DNA of 64,000 nucleotides from Dipodascopsis uninucleata var. uninucleata (taxonomy: Eukaryota > Ascomycota > Lipomycetes > Lipomycetales > Lipomycetaceae): positions 1-64,000 of the forward strand of contig JAJLTO010000012.1 of the NCBI GenBank assembly GCA_030568195.1, read 5' to 3'. The position numbers and the translations under genes were made by a program. Below are positions 24,148-35,827 of this stretch, in pieces. The first letter of the stretch is position 1. Every line of letters starts with the position of its first letter. Under the pieces are notes generated by a model. The model did no database searches. It was given only the letters and a program-made list of their open reading frames with translations, and had not been told where the DNA came from.

Positions 24148-25360
24148 ATGTCAAAAGGTTCGAATGCTAAGTCTAAGGCAGTGCTGGAGAGCAAGCAACT
24201 TAAGGAGACTGTCGCTCAACAGCAATCAGCCGTAATTGATCTTGTCATCAATGCGTTAGGTACAATTTCGAATATACTGTTCTAGTTTACATAGCGACTT
24301 CACAAAATACTAACTTGTTATTTATTATATACAGGTATATATGCCTCGTTTCTGACATGGGCAGTTCTACAAGAAAAAATTTCTACTACCACATACGGAG
24401 ACGATAATCGTATTTTCAAATATCCTTTGATTATTAACACCATACAGTCACTATGCGCAGCAGTAGTTGGATATATATATAATATAATGGTCTCAGATCG
24501 TGACAATCAGCCAAGAACCGTGTTTTTTAATCCGTCGGTAATGACACAATTATCATTGGTTGCCCTGACACAGTCGTTGGCTAGTCCCTTTGGGTATGCT
24601 GCATTGAATCACATAGATTACTTAACTCTCTTACTAGGTAAGAGCTGCAAATTACTGCCAGGTATGCTTTTGATTACTGGTTCTACGGAGCAGATGATGA
24701 AACTTATTAGAGCTAACTGTTCATTAAAAAGTGATAACTCTACATGTTCTCATTTACAGAAAAAGATATCCGCTATATAAGTATATTGTTGTAATAGTTG
24801 TAACAGCAGGTGTGTCAGTTTTCACAATTGCACATCCTTCTGCTTCAAAGAAATTGTCGAATTCGAGTGGATCATCGATGTACGGGCTTTTTTTACTAGG
24901 CATTAACCTCCTCCTTGATGGCTTAACAAACTCAACGCAAGATAATCTTTTCCATTCTTACAAATTAATGAATGGTCCAAAGATGATGTGTGGTGTAAAT
25001 ACAGTGTCTACTGCGCTTACAATAGTAGCTGTGCTTTCACCGTTCACCCACCAGTTTGGAGAAGCTCTCAATTTCTTTCAACTGCATCCTAAAGTCCTTG
25101 GAGATATCATTCTTTTTTCACTTTGTGGAGCTTTCGGTCAAGTATTCATTTTCAGAACATTGGATAGATTTGACTCTTTGACACTAGTAACTATAACTGT
25201 CACTCGAAAGATGATTTCAATGCTTCTTTCTGTTATGTGGTTCAATCATCACTTGACTCGCAACCAGTGGATCGGAGTTTTTATGGTTTTTGGTGGCGTT
25301 GCCGCAGAGGCTTATATCAAATACTTTGAAAAGAAAAATGTCGCTAAAACTAAACAATAG
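24148..25360 (+). CDS. HUT1: ER/Golgi nucleotide-sugar transporter, Hut1/SLC35B1 family
   Basis: The SLC35B1/Hut1 group moves UDP-galactose or ATP/ADP across the ER membrane. The exons are 24148-24259, 24335-24661 and 24732-25360, giving 355 residues and about ten hydrophobic segments. Family signatures are GIYASFLTWAVLQEKI in helix 1, LTLLLGKSCKLLP (the LGKSCK motif), then VITLHVLIYRKRYPLYKYIVVIVVTAGVSVF. NSTQDNLFHSYKL and FGQVFIFRTLDRFDSLTLVTITVTRKM follow, with a C-terminal lysine-rich tail ending in AKTKQ. The second intron (70 nt) was placed where splicing rejoins the KLLP and VITLH segments in phase. A canonical KKxx ER-retrieval signal is not present, although Lys lies at positions -2 and -4. 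Confidence 0.9.
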
Positions 25361-25506
25361 ATTTAGAATTGTATTGAGATACTTTAGTTTATATAAAAGT
25401 TCGGTAAGAAAAAATTCTTATTCTTTTTTTGATAAATCAATATATCACGTACTTATTACTAGATTTTATGTATTTCTATAAATACATATATCCAAGCAGA
25501 CAGATT

Positions 25507-27692
25507 TTAAACAAAATATTCGATGTTCAATTCGAGCGCCGAAGAGACCATACCAGGTATATCAAAATTCTCTAGAACTTCTGGGTGAAGAATACCAAAA
25601 GAACCAATATTGACAGCCTTAGATGGGTCAGATTTCAAACGGTAAAATACAGACGCAGCACGACCCGGGAAAAAAGTAGAGTCTGTAAAAATCAAATGCA
25701 TTAGAGAATGTTTCAATGATGATAGCATCAACAATGACTTACCTTCGAACTCCTTGATATAATAACCAGACTTTTCAACTTCTTTCTCACTGATATACTC
25801 AATTCGAAGCATCTTCATAATTCTATCTAACAGTCCGTGAACAATTTCAAATCCTGATGTTTTACCTGCAAAAACCGCAGCCCAATGTCTCTCGTTGTAA
25901 GATTTATTCTCAAGCTTCTCGTCTTTGAATGTCACGTCGGAAACTTCAAATACCTTAATTGGGAGGCTGTGCTTACGATTTTCACGAATGGTCTTCAAAA
26001 TACCTGGTAACAGGCTTGACCTAACAACCTGATATTCCAAGGTTTTTGGATTTGCAAGCTTCACTACTGTACATCCATCGTCCTCACGTCTCATAAATTT
26101 GAAATTCTCGTCATGTGAACACAGAATCAAAGGAAGCAACTCAGTCCATCCAGCCATTGCTACCTCACGACGAACAATGTCAGACACCTTATTCAGGATG
26201 AACGGATCACCAAAAGTAGCAGACTTTCCAGGGAAGGTCCGTTCAAGATTATTGAATCCATAAGCGATTCCGGCGTCTTCCATTATATCACACTGATGCA
26301 AGATATCAGGTCTTGTACAGGGAACCGTAACGTCCAATACATTCGAATCTTCCTTTGACACAGAAGCACTAAGCGACATTTTAGATAGCAAAGTAGCAAC
26401 TTCTTCACCAGTTTGTTTAAATCCACAACACCCATTGATATAATCGAGCTTGGCGGTAGTTTTCCGAGATGAAATATCTGGTACAATTCTAGACTCATTG
26501 TTATGATCAGAAACGATTTCGACAGGCTCAATAGTGAATGGCTCGGCGCAGTATTCAGAAAACATAGCCACTAGTTGGTTTACCACTATCTCAACCTTTG
26601 TTTTATCAGTGGCAGTGACCTCTATAAGTATATTCTTTGTATTGATAGAAATCTTGCTTCGATCAGAATTGATAATAGGTGGTAGAGAGCAGACATTTCT
26701 ATTTTTATCGTAAACTACAGGATATACAGGAGAATCCCTGATGATGTGCAAAAAACGGCCCAAATGTTTATCATTTTCATAAAATTCCATTAATTCCTTT
26801 CCATTCAGATTCCTAGTTTGGTTCAGAGGAACAAATTGGATGTTCTCTGGCTTAAGTGCTTCATACGTGAATGGCCCATCAATCGTGTCCAAGTCATGTG
26901 TACCCATAGACACAAGAGTACGATTCCGACATAAATTAGAATGCAGCTTATCCTGCAATGCAATGAAAGAGTCGTAACGTCTTTGCGTGAATGTAACTCC
27001 ACGAAGTATTGCCGCCGAGATATATTGACGAATTTGAACGGTCTACGTGTGAAAGCCGTCATCATTAACAAATATCCGAAATATTACACTTACGCGTATC
27101 TCTATATTTAACACCTCAAAGTAAATCATTCAATACAATTACATACCTCTGGTGCAACAATTATTTTTTGTAAATTTTGTGGCTTAGTAAGTCGATAATT
27201 TGGTAGTGATTCTTTGCCCAAGAATATTTTCAGAGCACGGGCGATTCCTTCAAAACAAAGCATGTCATATCTTGCATTCAGTAACAAACCACGATTAGCT
27301 TTTAATCCTGTTTAGAATATTACCGAGTTAGAGTGTAATTTACCTATTTGCTGGAATCTCAATTTTCAATTGAGCTCGTTCTTGTACGCCATTAACAATA
27401 GGAAGCTCGCTTTGCGATGTCTACAGTTTTTGGTAATCAGTACCAAGCACTTTTCGTCGACCCATCATTTTTCAGTTAAGTTGTTATTACTTACGTCCTC
27501 ATCCAGCTCCAGTCCAAACTCAAAGCACAATTCATCGAATTCTTCAGTTGTATATTCACGGCTATGACATGTTAGAAAATTTTCTTAATTTCACTAGTTG
27601 TCATTACACCTCCTTTCACGAAAATATCCGAGAAGTTTTACCTACCCAAGAGCCTCATACAGATCTGTTTTATCAACGGCAACAGTCGGCAT
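25507..27692 (-). CDS. FRS1: Cytosolic phenylalanyl-tRNA synthetase beta subunit
   Basis: This is the beta chain of the alpha2-beta2 PheRS, which charges tRNA-Phe in the cytosol. The exons are 27692-27646, 27561-27495, 27420-27344, 27270-27147, 27042-25743 and 25682-25507, giving 596 residues (human FARSB has 589). Landmarks are [16 protein letters not shown], the [15 protein letters not shown] motif, then [20 protein letters not shown]. The B5 and core domains follow ([42 protein letters not shown]), then [10 protein letters not shown] near the end. The last intron (25742-25683, 60 nt) has a GTAAGT donor and a TTTTTACAG acceptor. It is a multiple of three with no stop, so an intron-retained message would encode 20 extra residues just before STFFPGRAA. 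The gene is divergent from the PP2A scaffold gene. Confidence 0.95.
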
Positions 27693-28279
27693 TTTAACTA
27701 CTGCAGGTGAGAGTATTTAATGTTCAACCAAGCTTCTAATATGATTATAAATAATTGAGCATTTAGTTCTCAATCTTTAACGCTGTTGTTCTCTTAAATC
27801 AAATAAAACAGAACTGGCAGCTATGTAAAATGACTAAATTTTCGAGTCAAGCCTACAAGCCACTTTCTCCATATATGCGTAAACATTGGATATATGCCAT
27901 ATTTGTGCCTTGCTCCATAATTTAAATCCTTATTAGTAGCGAATAATCATATATAAGCCGTAAAAATAGATAATGTTCAGTATCATTACGATTTAACTCA
28001 AACGTTGTCTCTTCTAGTCAACATAGAAAACTCATCTCTGGAATTATAGTCTTTTTGAGTCGTTGTCAGTTATTTTCAAGTGAATAAAGCTCGACATAGC
28101 TGAACAGCAGAAATAGATATATCACATTGGTGGAATTTGAGTAACTCGGTTAAAGAGAATATTGGAGACAGTTACTGTTTTTAATTGTTTTTACTTATTG
28201 TTTCTAGTGAAAGAAGCTTGTGACGGAGGAGTTGTTGAGATAGTAGTTTCTCCTTGGATCGCGATACAAAACAACAGCC
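27693..28279. promoter_or_regulatory. Bidirectional promoter region, PheRS beta / PP2A-A
   Basis: This 587-bp spacer between divergent genes is AT-rich. It has a pyrimidine-rich stretch just before the PP2A ATG. No additional gene or repeat is recognised. Confidence 0.5.
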
Positions 28280-30698
28280 ATGGAATCATTGTCATCGGAT
28301 GAATTATATCCTATTGCGGTATTAATTGATGAGCTAAAGGTATGTTTAAGGCAAAATGGTAAAGAATTTATAAATGAGTATATTAGATTAGATAGTGCGT
28401 GATAATGGAAGAGTTGATTGAAGAGTATTGATCATGAAACTGTTTATGTACGTTTTGCGTGTACAGCACGACGACGTAACTCTTAGATTAGGAGCCATTA
28501 GACGACTATCTACGATTGCTCTCGCACTAGGACCTGAGCGTACGAGAACTGAACTCATACCGTTCTTGGAAGGTATAATTATTGATTTATTGCTATATTA
28601 TACTCATTCGATCTGGCAAAGAGAATCGCATAAATGTGAATTGATGAGAATGTCCTGCAAGATCTCATGTCTCTCGCAGCGATCTGTTCCATACAGGCTA
28701 AACAATTAAGCTATAAGTGATCATGGATTCTGAGGAGATCAATGCTAATAATTAATATGTTCATAGATTCTCTTGATGACGAGGATGAAGTATTGACAGT
28801 TCTTGCTGAAGAATTGGGAAATTTTGTACCATATGTTGGAGGGCGACAATATGCTCAGGTTTTGATACCTCCTTTAGAATCGTTTGCAGGTGTAGAGGAG
28901 CCACTTGTCCGTGAGAAGGTAGATACTAATATTGTGATGGACGTTGAGATTAATTGGTTGATATCTTATTGTTATGAATGGAAGCTAATTTTCCGAATTC
29001 GTATAGGCAATTGAGTCACTCAAAAAGATCTGCACGGAAATGTCTGACGAGCAAGTGGAACAATATTTCGTGCCTCTTATCAAAAGGCTTACAAGTGCAG
29101 ATTGGTTCACTAACAAAGTGTCTGTTGCTGGATTATATGCGCCTGTCTATAGCCATTTAAATGATGAGAATAAAGCTGTACTAAGACAACTCTTTGGACA
29201 ATTGGTTTACGATGATGCGCCAATGGTTAGACGTGCAGCAGCTACAAGCCTTTCAGTAAGTGTTTTTATTATGTCGCTGGTTTCTAGAGCGCAGTCGTTA
29301 ATTTGCTGTATATTTGTAGGTACTCGTCCCACTCATAAGCAAGGATATGGTTACTAAAGACATTGTCCCTCTTTTTTTGTATCTTGCTCAAGATGATCAG
29401 GATTCTGTACGTCTTCTTACCGTGGACATTTTGATTGCTATAGCAGAAATACTTGGATCAGAGGAAGTGCGTGAGCATTTACTTGCTCAGATAAAATCGT
29501 TATTTGTCGACAAGAGCTGGCGCGTCCGATATATGGCCGCTGATAGATTCGAACAGATAGCTGTATCTGTAGCCAGCGGTGACAGCTCCGTGTTGGATAA
29601 CGATTTTGTTCCAGCATTCATACGTCTATTGAAAGACAGTGAGGCAGAAGTTAGGACTGTGATTGCTAAGCAAATACCTGGATTCTGTCAGCTAGTGAAC
29701 CATGATATTATTCTCGAGGAAATCATACCATGTGTTGAAGAGTTGGTCGGTGATCAATCCCAGCATGTTAGAGCTGCTCTAGCCACAAAACTGAGCGGAC
29801 TCGCTCCTATTCTAGGAAAAGATCTGTACGTATAATATTATTTTAACGCTGCATGATATATTTCTAATCGATATAGCACTATCAAATATCTGCTACCTAT
29901 GTTCTTACAGATGCTGAAAGACGAATTTCCAGAAGTACGACTCAACATTATCTGCAAGCTTGAGCAAGTTAACAATGGTACGTTGTAATACATTTTCGTT
30001 TTGTGGAATATTATTTTAACAAGATTTCAGTTATCGGTATCGATTTACTTTCACAATCCCTTCTTCCTGCGATTACTCAGCTGGCACAAGATAAACAATG
30101 GCGTGTCCGTCTAGCTATCATAGAATACATTCCTTTGCTTGCCTCACAGCTTGGTGTTGAATTTTTCGATACTCAATTGAGAGATCTTTGCATGGCTTGG
30201 CTCTGGGATAGCGTTTATTCTATTCGTGAAGCAGCTACTGAGAACTTGAAAAATCTTACGAAAGTTTTTGGAGTCGAATGGGCAAGAACTACTATTATTC
30301 CTAAGATCATTGAGTCAGGTAGCAATCCTAACTATCTCTACCGCATGACTAGTTGTTTTGCTGCCACTACTTTAGCACCTGTTGTGTCATTTGACGTAAT
30401 AGAAAATGATATTCTACCATTTTTGAATAGTATGATTGATGATCCTATTCCAAATATCCGTTTTAATGTTGCCAGATCTTACGAATCGATTTTAGGTTTG
30501 TTAAGAGAAAAGGCGGCTGCTGATGATGCTGAAATTGAGGATAAGATGGTAGACTCAGACGGCGCAAAAAAGGGTCGGCTGGAAGAAGCGAATGAGATAA
30601 TTCAGCATACAATAGTTCCCAACTTGGAGAAACTTAAAGAAGACGATGATATTGATGTCCGATTTTTTGCAAACAAAAGCTTGCAAGCGGCTGGTTGA
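28280..30698 (+). CDS. TPD3: Protein phosphatase 2A scaffold (A, PR65) subunit
   Basis: This HEAT-repeat scaffold joins the PP2A catalytic and regulatory B subunits. The exons are 28280-28339, 28467-28572, 28767-28918, 29007-29255, 29320-29825, 29877-29977 and 30031-30698, giving 613 residues. Repeats seen include [30 protein letters not shown]-type helices, [55 protein letters not shown] and [17 protein letters not shown], in the PR65 order. The C-terminal repeats carry an acidic insert (about 30 residues around [15 protein letters not shown]) not present in the animal protein, which explains the extra length. The second intron (194 nt) is longer than the others. No catalytic function is expected. 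Confidence 0.95.
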
Positions 30699-31558
30699 GA
30701 TCTTTGTATGTAAATTTTCCACCGAATTACTCTTGTTATCATGGTAGACACTTTCCTTTACTTCATGCTCCTTTGATACTAAAATTTGGTTAGGTGAAGT
30801 GAAATATCCTTGGTGTATTTCTGAAATTTGCTAACGACGATCAATGTATTTAATTCTGATATGAATCTTATTAGCGTTTGAGGCAGAACACTAGAAACGT
30901 TCATTCTTTGTTATGTGCTTTATTTCTACAAATATGTGATACATACGTTTACATGACTTCTAATCTAATCGATATTTTCTTTCTAAGGATCATAATTTGA
31001 TAGCTAGGGGAATGGATCACCAGACATACATATAATGAAAAAATTTACCAAAAGACTAGAGAGAAGTTTGATAAACCACTAAGTAGTAGAAAAGGGCTCT
31101 AAGAATCTTCCAAGTTGAATTATAAAATAAAAAAGATCAAAACTAGATATACATAACCCATATGTGCTCAAGTTGAGTGTCAGGGAATCACATAATATAG
31201 ACAACAATAAATATTAAACCAACTTCGCCGACCCAATTGAAATGTGCTGCTCAACAATGACAAATTTGAAAGACAGAAGAAATAGATAAATTGACAAATT
31301 GAAATAACGAAAAAAAAAAATAAATAAATAAGAACGTAAGAAAGAAAGCAAAGAAAATGGAAGCAGACACAATAGCCTTACAAAAATTTACTGCAATATA
31401 GGTTTGGCACTATAACCACCTTTTTTAAAGTAGTGTTAGTGATAATAAGAAGTAATATATAACCAAGAAAGATTCCAATATTTTTTAACCCATAAAACTG
31501 ATTTCTCCTTATATGCGAATGATAGCTAATTTTAAAGATAATGCAATGTAACAAACTA
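30699..31558. other. 3' flanking region between convergent genes, A-rich
   Basis: This 860-bp stretch lies between the stops of PP2A-A (plus) and the Msg5-like phosphatase (minus). It is AT-rich, with an A-rich, purine-biased block at about 31260-31360. This would be U-rich in the minus-strand 3' UTR. No coding frame or RNA gene is supported. Confidence 0.5.
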
Positions 31559-32887
31559 CTATCGGGAATTAAACAGTTTGTCTTTTTCATTTGGCGTCTG
31601 AAAATCCGGATTTTCTGGTATTTTATCATTGTTTAGAATGCGACCCCATTCCATTAATTGATACACCAAGCCCATGTTAGGCCCGATTGCTGGAGCTTTG
31701 TGTTTCACCCAAGCATATGCAGTGTTTAGATCCCATCCCTTCTCTTTCATAACAAAAGCAACCACCAGAGACGCGGATCTAGAAACACCGCACTGACAGT
31801 GTACAAGAACCTTCTTACCTTCAGACACTCTGTGAGCCATGACGGAAGTGAGATATGGCAAGTCATTGGTCAATTTCGAAGTGTGGTCCCAAGGTATTGA
31901 AATATATTCTGGAGTACGCTCTTCTGAGGCCTTGCTATCTGTATCCATTGCGTTCTCATATGTACTGCTACTGTCTCCAGATAGGACCGGACTTTTCTCG
32001 CCTAGAGGCGAAGAGGAAGATTCAGATGACCCCTGTGCCACATTTGAAGGAGATAAAGGTGGCATGTTATCGAATTGTTGGATTGACAAGCAGTGGTCAC
32101 TTTCATAGCTCTCGAAAGGGTTGGATACCTCGCGCGCAACATTGATCACAACATCGAACTTTGAGGCAGTGAATTTACTAGGTTCCGAATAGAGAAAAAT
32201 GTTATCATCATACACCTCTACTGGGCCATTGGGATAAGCATGCTTTCTTTCGAACTCTGGATTATCCGATCTAAATTCTCCAAAATAGCTATCTCTGAGC
32301 TGTGAGCTCATAGGCGATTCTGCTGGTGAATACAGATAAGCTGTCTGAGGACCTATTACAGATGACGGGAACCTGAAGGTCTCACGATCGTGTGGTGTTT
32401 CACCACCCTGTTCACGATACTGCCTTAAATGGCTCGGTATTGGAGGTAAAGTCAGGACAAGATTAGACCGTCGTCGTCTTGAAGAAGAAAGCGATGCGTT
32501 CGTCAAAGGAAAGCCAAAGGGTGATGAGATAGAAGCCGATCTTTGGGGGCCTTGTATTCCTGTATCTGATCTTCTCCTAATAGGATCATTATTTCCAATA
32601 GATGACTCACCAGAACCTGACCCATTTGCAGTCCTGGTCTTAATCGATTCACTGCCACTGTAGGGGCTGCAATTGTCATTTGCGATTTTTCCATTCATAT
32701 TGTGGCTGCCGCCTTCATCATTTATATCTTCAATTGCATTGTCGCTTGAAATATATGCTCGATTAGGAATATCTACAGTCATAGGCACATTCTTTGTTGT
32801 CTTTGGAGAGATGTCCTCAAGATCTTCATACTTCTCTCGATGTTCTTGGTCTTGCTTGTCGACCACCTGCGCCGGCTCAGCCAACAT
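31559..32887 (-). CDS. Dual-specificity MAP-kinase phosphatase, Msg5-like
   Basis: This intronless 442-residue protein has a C-terminal dual-specificity phosphatase domain. The active-site loop is HCQCGVSRS (about residues 363-371), with the nucleophilic Cys, the binding Arg and the Ser of the HCxxGxSRS signature. The general acid is the Asp of IPWDHTS upstream. The domain also has FDVVINVAREV, typical of fungal Msg5/Pmp1-like phosphatases, and AYAWVKHKAPAIGPN after the loop. Between INVAREVSNPF and the acid loop there is a Ser-rich stretch of about 75 residues that homologues lack or have shorter. The N-terminal 190 residues are low-complexity and polar. By family, the substrate is a cell-wall or stress MAP kinase; this is inference. 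A strong CRE-like palindrome lies about 0.9 kb upstream. Confidence 0.87.
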   Translation of the reverse strand: MLAEPAQVVDKQDQEHREKYEDLEDISPKTTKNVPMTVDIPNRAYISSDNAIEDINDEGGSHNMNGKIANDNCSPYSGSESIKTRTANGSGSGESSIGNNDPIRRRSDTGIQGPQRSASISSPFGFPLTNASLSSSRRRRSNLVLTLPPIPSHLRQYREQGGETPHDRETFRFPSSVIGPQTAYLYSPAESPMSSQLRDSYFGEFRSDNPEFERKHAYPNGPVEVYDDNIFLYSEPSKFTASKFDVVINVAREVSNPFESYESDHCLSIQQFDNMPPLSPSNVAQGSSESSSSPLGEKSPVLSGDSSSTYENAMDTDSKASEERTPEYISIPWDHTSKLTNDLPYLTSVMAHRVSEGKKVLVHCQCGVSRSASLVVAFVMKEKGWDLNTAYAWVKHKAPAIGPNMGLVYQLMEWGRILNNDKIPENPDFQTPNEKDKLFNSR

Positions 32888-33986
32888 AAGTCACGGTGAA
32901 TCTACTATTATAGAAACACGCAGTTGAAAAAAATACCTAACACCAATATATATAAACGACTTTTTCGCTTTTCGAATTCTCTCTTATTATTTCAAAAGAG
33001 GTAGCGATTCTGAAAAAAAATCTATTTCAGTCAAGAGAGAATAATAAGTATATAGCAAGGTATATACTACTATAGACGTCCTTAAAAAAATTTAGAATAT
33101 AAGACTAGACCACTGCTATAAATTTGCCGTTATATGCTATATCTTTATACATGAGAAATTAATTCAAAATCTAGTAAAAAGAATATGATACGCCAAGTCC
33201 TTGACGACTTGAGTGTATCGACAGATATAATCCAAAAGCTCTGCTCCTTCGATTATCTAAATCCGGTTCTAATCTTTCTATTCTCTGCTATGTGCTAATT
33301 CAGTCTTCAAAGAATTATAGTCTATCTTATTATTACCTATTGGCACCTCCAAATTACCTAGTCTATAATCTTCTAGTTATTTCAGTTCTGTGCAGCTGGA
33401 TAGTCGTATTGCTTAGCTCCAGTTTCGGTTTTCTTAAGCAAGATAGTCTCGATTCACCGGTCGTTCTTTTCTCAGCGGGGCGCCATGAAGCTACTATTAA
33501 GATGTTGAGTTTCGCGGTGTCCTGGCCCTGACCCTGATTATATTGAAACTGCTTTTGTTTGTGCCTTGCATTAAAAAAACATAGCTTAAATTTTATTTTT
33601 CTTATTATTGTTAACAAGCAATAAATAGTACAGTACTAAACCCTCATACTGCGTAAAGGTTCACGGTTCATTTTGTGCTATTTGTTTATGTCCGGATTCT
33701 TTCTTTAGTCATAGAACATATTACATAATGTAAGATTAACATTCTATAGCTTAGTACTGAAAAATATTATAGATGACGTAATAAAGAAGATATCTGTGAC
33801 GTCACAGATGCATAGAAACAATGGAATTAGGAATGATAAATCCACCATATAAAAACTAAGGTCATATATATATATATATATGTATCTATCTATCTATCTA
33901 TCTGTTACTGGGAAGTATAAAAATTCGTAAGACGAAGGATTTCAGAGGCGGAGAAAACAGAAGAATAGTAGTTGATAAGGTATTAT
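32888..33986. other. Intergenic region with microsatellites, upstream of the Msg5-like gene
   Basis: This 1.1-kb spacer separates two minus-strand genes. An AT run (33864-33881) is followed almost directly by about five TATC units (33883-33902). A TATATATA match about 60 bp upstream of the phosphatase ATG could be its TATA box. No gene is recognised. Confidence 0.55.
33792..33809. promoter_or_regulatory. 18-bp perfect palindrome with a CRE core (ATF/CREB-type site)
   Basis: ATCTGTGACGTCACAGAT is a perfect inverted repeat with the full CRE, TGACGTCA, at its centre. bZIP factors of the Atf1/Sko1 type bind this core in fungi. It lies about 0.9 kb upstream of the Msg5-like phosphatase ATG and about 180 bp past the stop of the next gene. 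Confidence 0.5.
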
Positions 33987-35827
33987 TTAAAAGGTTTCAT
34001 AGTCGTCAAAATCATCAATATGATTTGCAAGGACAGTTCGAGAAAAAGATGCTGGTAGAGCAGCAGAAGAAGTCGACGAATGTGCTCGAGCGAAACTACT
34101 GTTATCATTATTGTCAGTTGTGTGAAGACCGGGAGAAGTTGATAGAATTGTGTCATTTGCAGGTAGAATAGAGTGACGTCGCATGGGTTTGAGTCCAGGT
34201 AAAAAGTACTTCATGCCGACCGATGCCCTGGATCCAGTTGGTTTGTCGGAAGACGTGCTCAATCGCTGATTATTCAATGTCGCGGTCGAAGAACACGGAA
34301 CAGTGGCAGAAGATATCGTAGATAACGCAAAAGCAGTATTGTCTGTCACAGAACTAGAGCCATCTCCACTACTACTTGTACTTAAATTTCTGTCGATTTT
34401 GTGATTATTTTTGCTGCTATTTGTATCTGATACATCTTGCAGTGAATTTTGAGTAGATTGCGCATTAGTATGTGAATCTTCTTGAAGCGTAGAAGGTCTT
34501 AACAATTGATTACTACGACGTTGACCACTAATAGATCTGTTCTCAGAAGACTCCAACTTGTCTGCTACAGAGCTCACTCTTGAAGAAGGTCTCGAGTAGT
34601 TACCAATTTCTAGCGAAACCTTCATTCTAGAAGCAGCTCTTTCCGGTAATCTACTAGAAAATGCAACCCCTGTGTCCTTTATAGCACTGCTATTAGGAGT
34701 ATGACTGGTATTAGCAATATCAATAGCGGTAGCATTATCATTCATGCTGTCGTGAAACTGTTTGCTAATCTCAGAAGGTTCAATGGGGCTGCTGCTACCT
34801 CTTGCCTGAAGAAGGGATTCAATTAATCCTATGATTGAACCGCACAATACTTCAAAATGTTCATGTGCAGTTTTAGAATTTGGCAAACAATCTAGAGCTA
34901 GTATCTCCAAATTCTGCACCATCTGCTCAAGGCATACAAATAAAATCTTAGGTAAATCATTTTGACATTGATCCAATAAAATCCTCAGGCCATTAAAGGA
35001 CTCATTAAGTAAAAGCATGGTTCTAGAAACTGACGGGCCATCGTTCCGTTTCTCTACTTCAGATAGTGAAGAATAAGAAGATCTTTCTTTTCCAATACCA
35101 TATCCCACTTCTTGAATAATACGATCCCGTTCAAGCATCTCAAGCTTAAGCACTCGACTACGCAACTCCTCCACCGCTTCCCAGAGAGTTTCTGGCTTGT
35201 CATCTACATCTGAACCTCGCTCATAGAGATCATCCTCTGTCATTCCTTGATAACTAGAACTTTCGCTCCGTTCCGTGTGACGAGAAGGGAATAATCGGTC
35301 ATGCTCGTGCTCCCTTGAAGTTCCCCGAGACTTAATCCTACGATGAGATAGCTGATGTTCAATATCATCGTCACTTCTATTAGAAGTGATAGTATATCTG
35401 CCTCTGAGATACTGGGTACTTGTCATTCTGCTAAGGCCAGTTGAACCTGGAGACGAAGACCTTAGAGCAGTACTCTTCACATGACGAAGTGGAGACGATG
35501 AGTACAGGTTCTGAATCGGATCAGAATGGATAATCTATATTTTCAATGATAAATAAGTTAGACCTAAAACAAGCTAAATGATTAGACCCATGAAAATAGG
35601 TTTAATGCAAGTCTAGTACGTCGATTTAATTGTATGGTTTGACTCACATTTACATTTGCTCTGTCATGTATACCATTTTCCTGTGCTCGTGTCGCATAGT
35701 TAGTTCCATTGTTTGGCAATCCTGACGAGGAGCTTCGATGTCCATATCTTCCGCCCCTTAGCGGAGCCTGCTTTCGATATCTATGCTCGAATAGTTCTGG
35801 TGACGATGTGAGATTTTTGTCTAACAT
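33987..35827 (-). CDS. Uncharacterised Ser-rich protein with a short coiled coil
   Basis: The predicted exons are 35827-35648 and 35534-33987 (phase 0), giving 575 residues. I do not recognise a named family. The N-terminus reads SSPELFEHRYRKQAPLRGGRYGHR, which looks like a conserved peptide. An Arg/Ser-rich, probably phosphorylated stretch follows. A predicted coiled coil comes next (ETLWEAVEELRSRVLKLEMLERDR), then a helical segment, RTMLLLNESFNGLRILLDQCQNDLPKILF. The C-terminal 250 residues are disordered and Ser/Thr/Asn-rich and end in an acidic tail, DDFDDYETF. The ATG at 35827 is the first in frame; an upstream exon cannot be excluded, because the open frame continues past it. A cytoskeletal or polarity role is only a guess. 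Confidence 0.6.

Noticed and set aside
28573-28766. Reading-frame continuation after the second PP2A-A exon
   Set aside because: It departs from the PR65 repeat pattern and stops. The donor and acceptor at its ends rejoin the HEAT repeat, so it is an intron.
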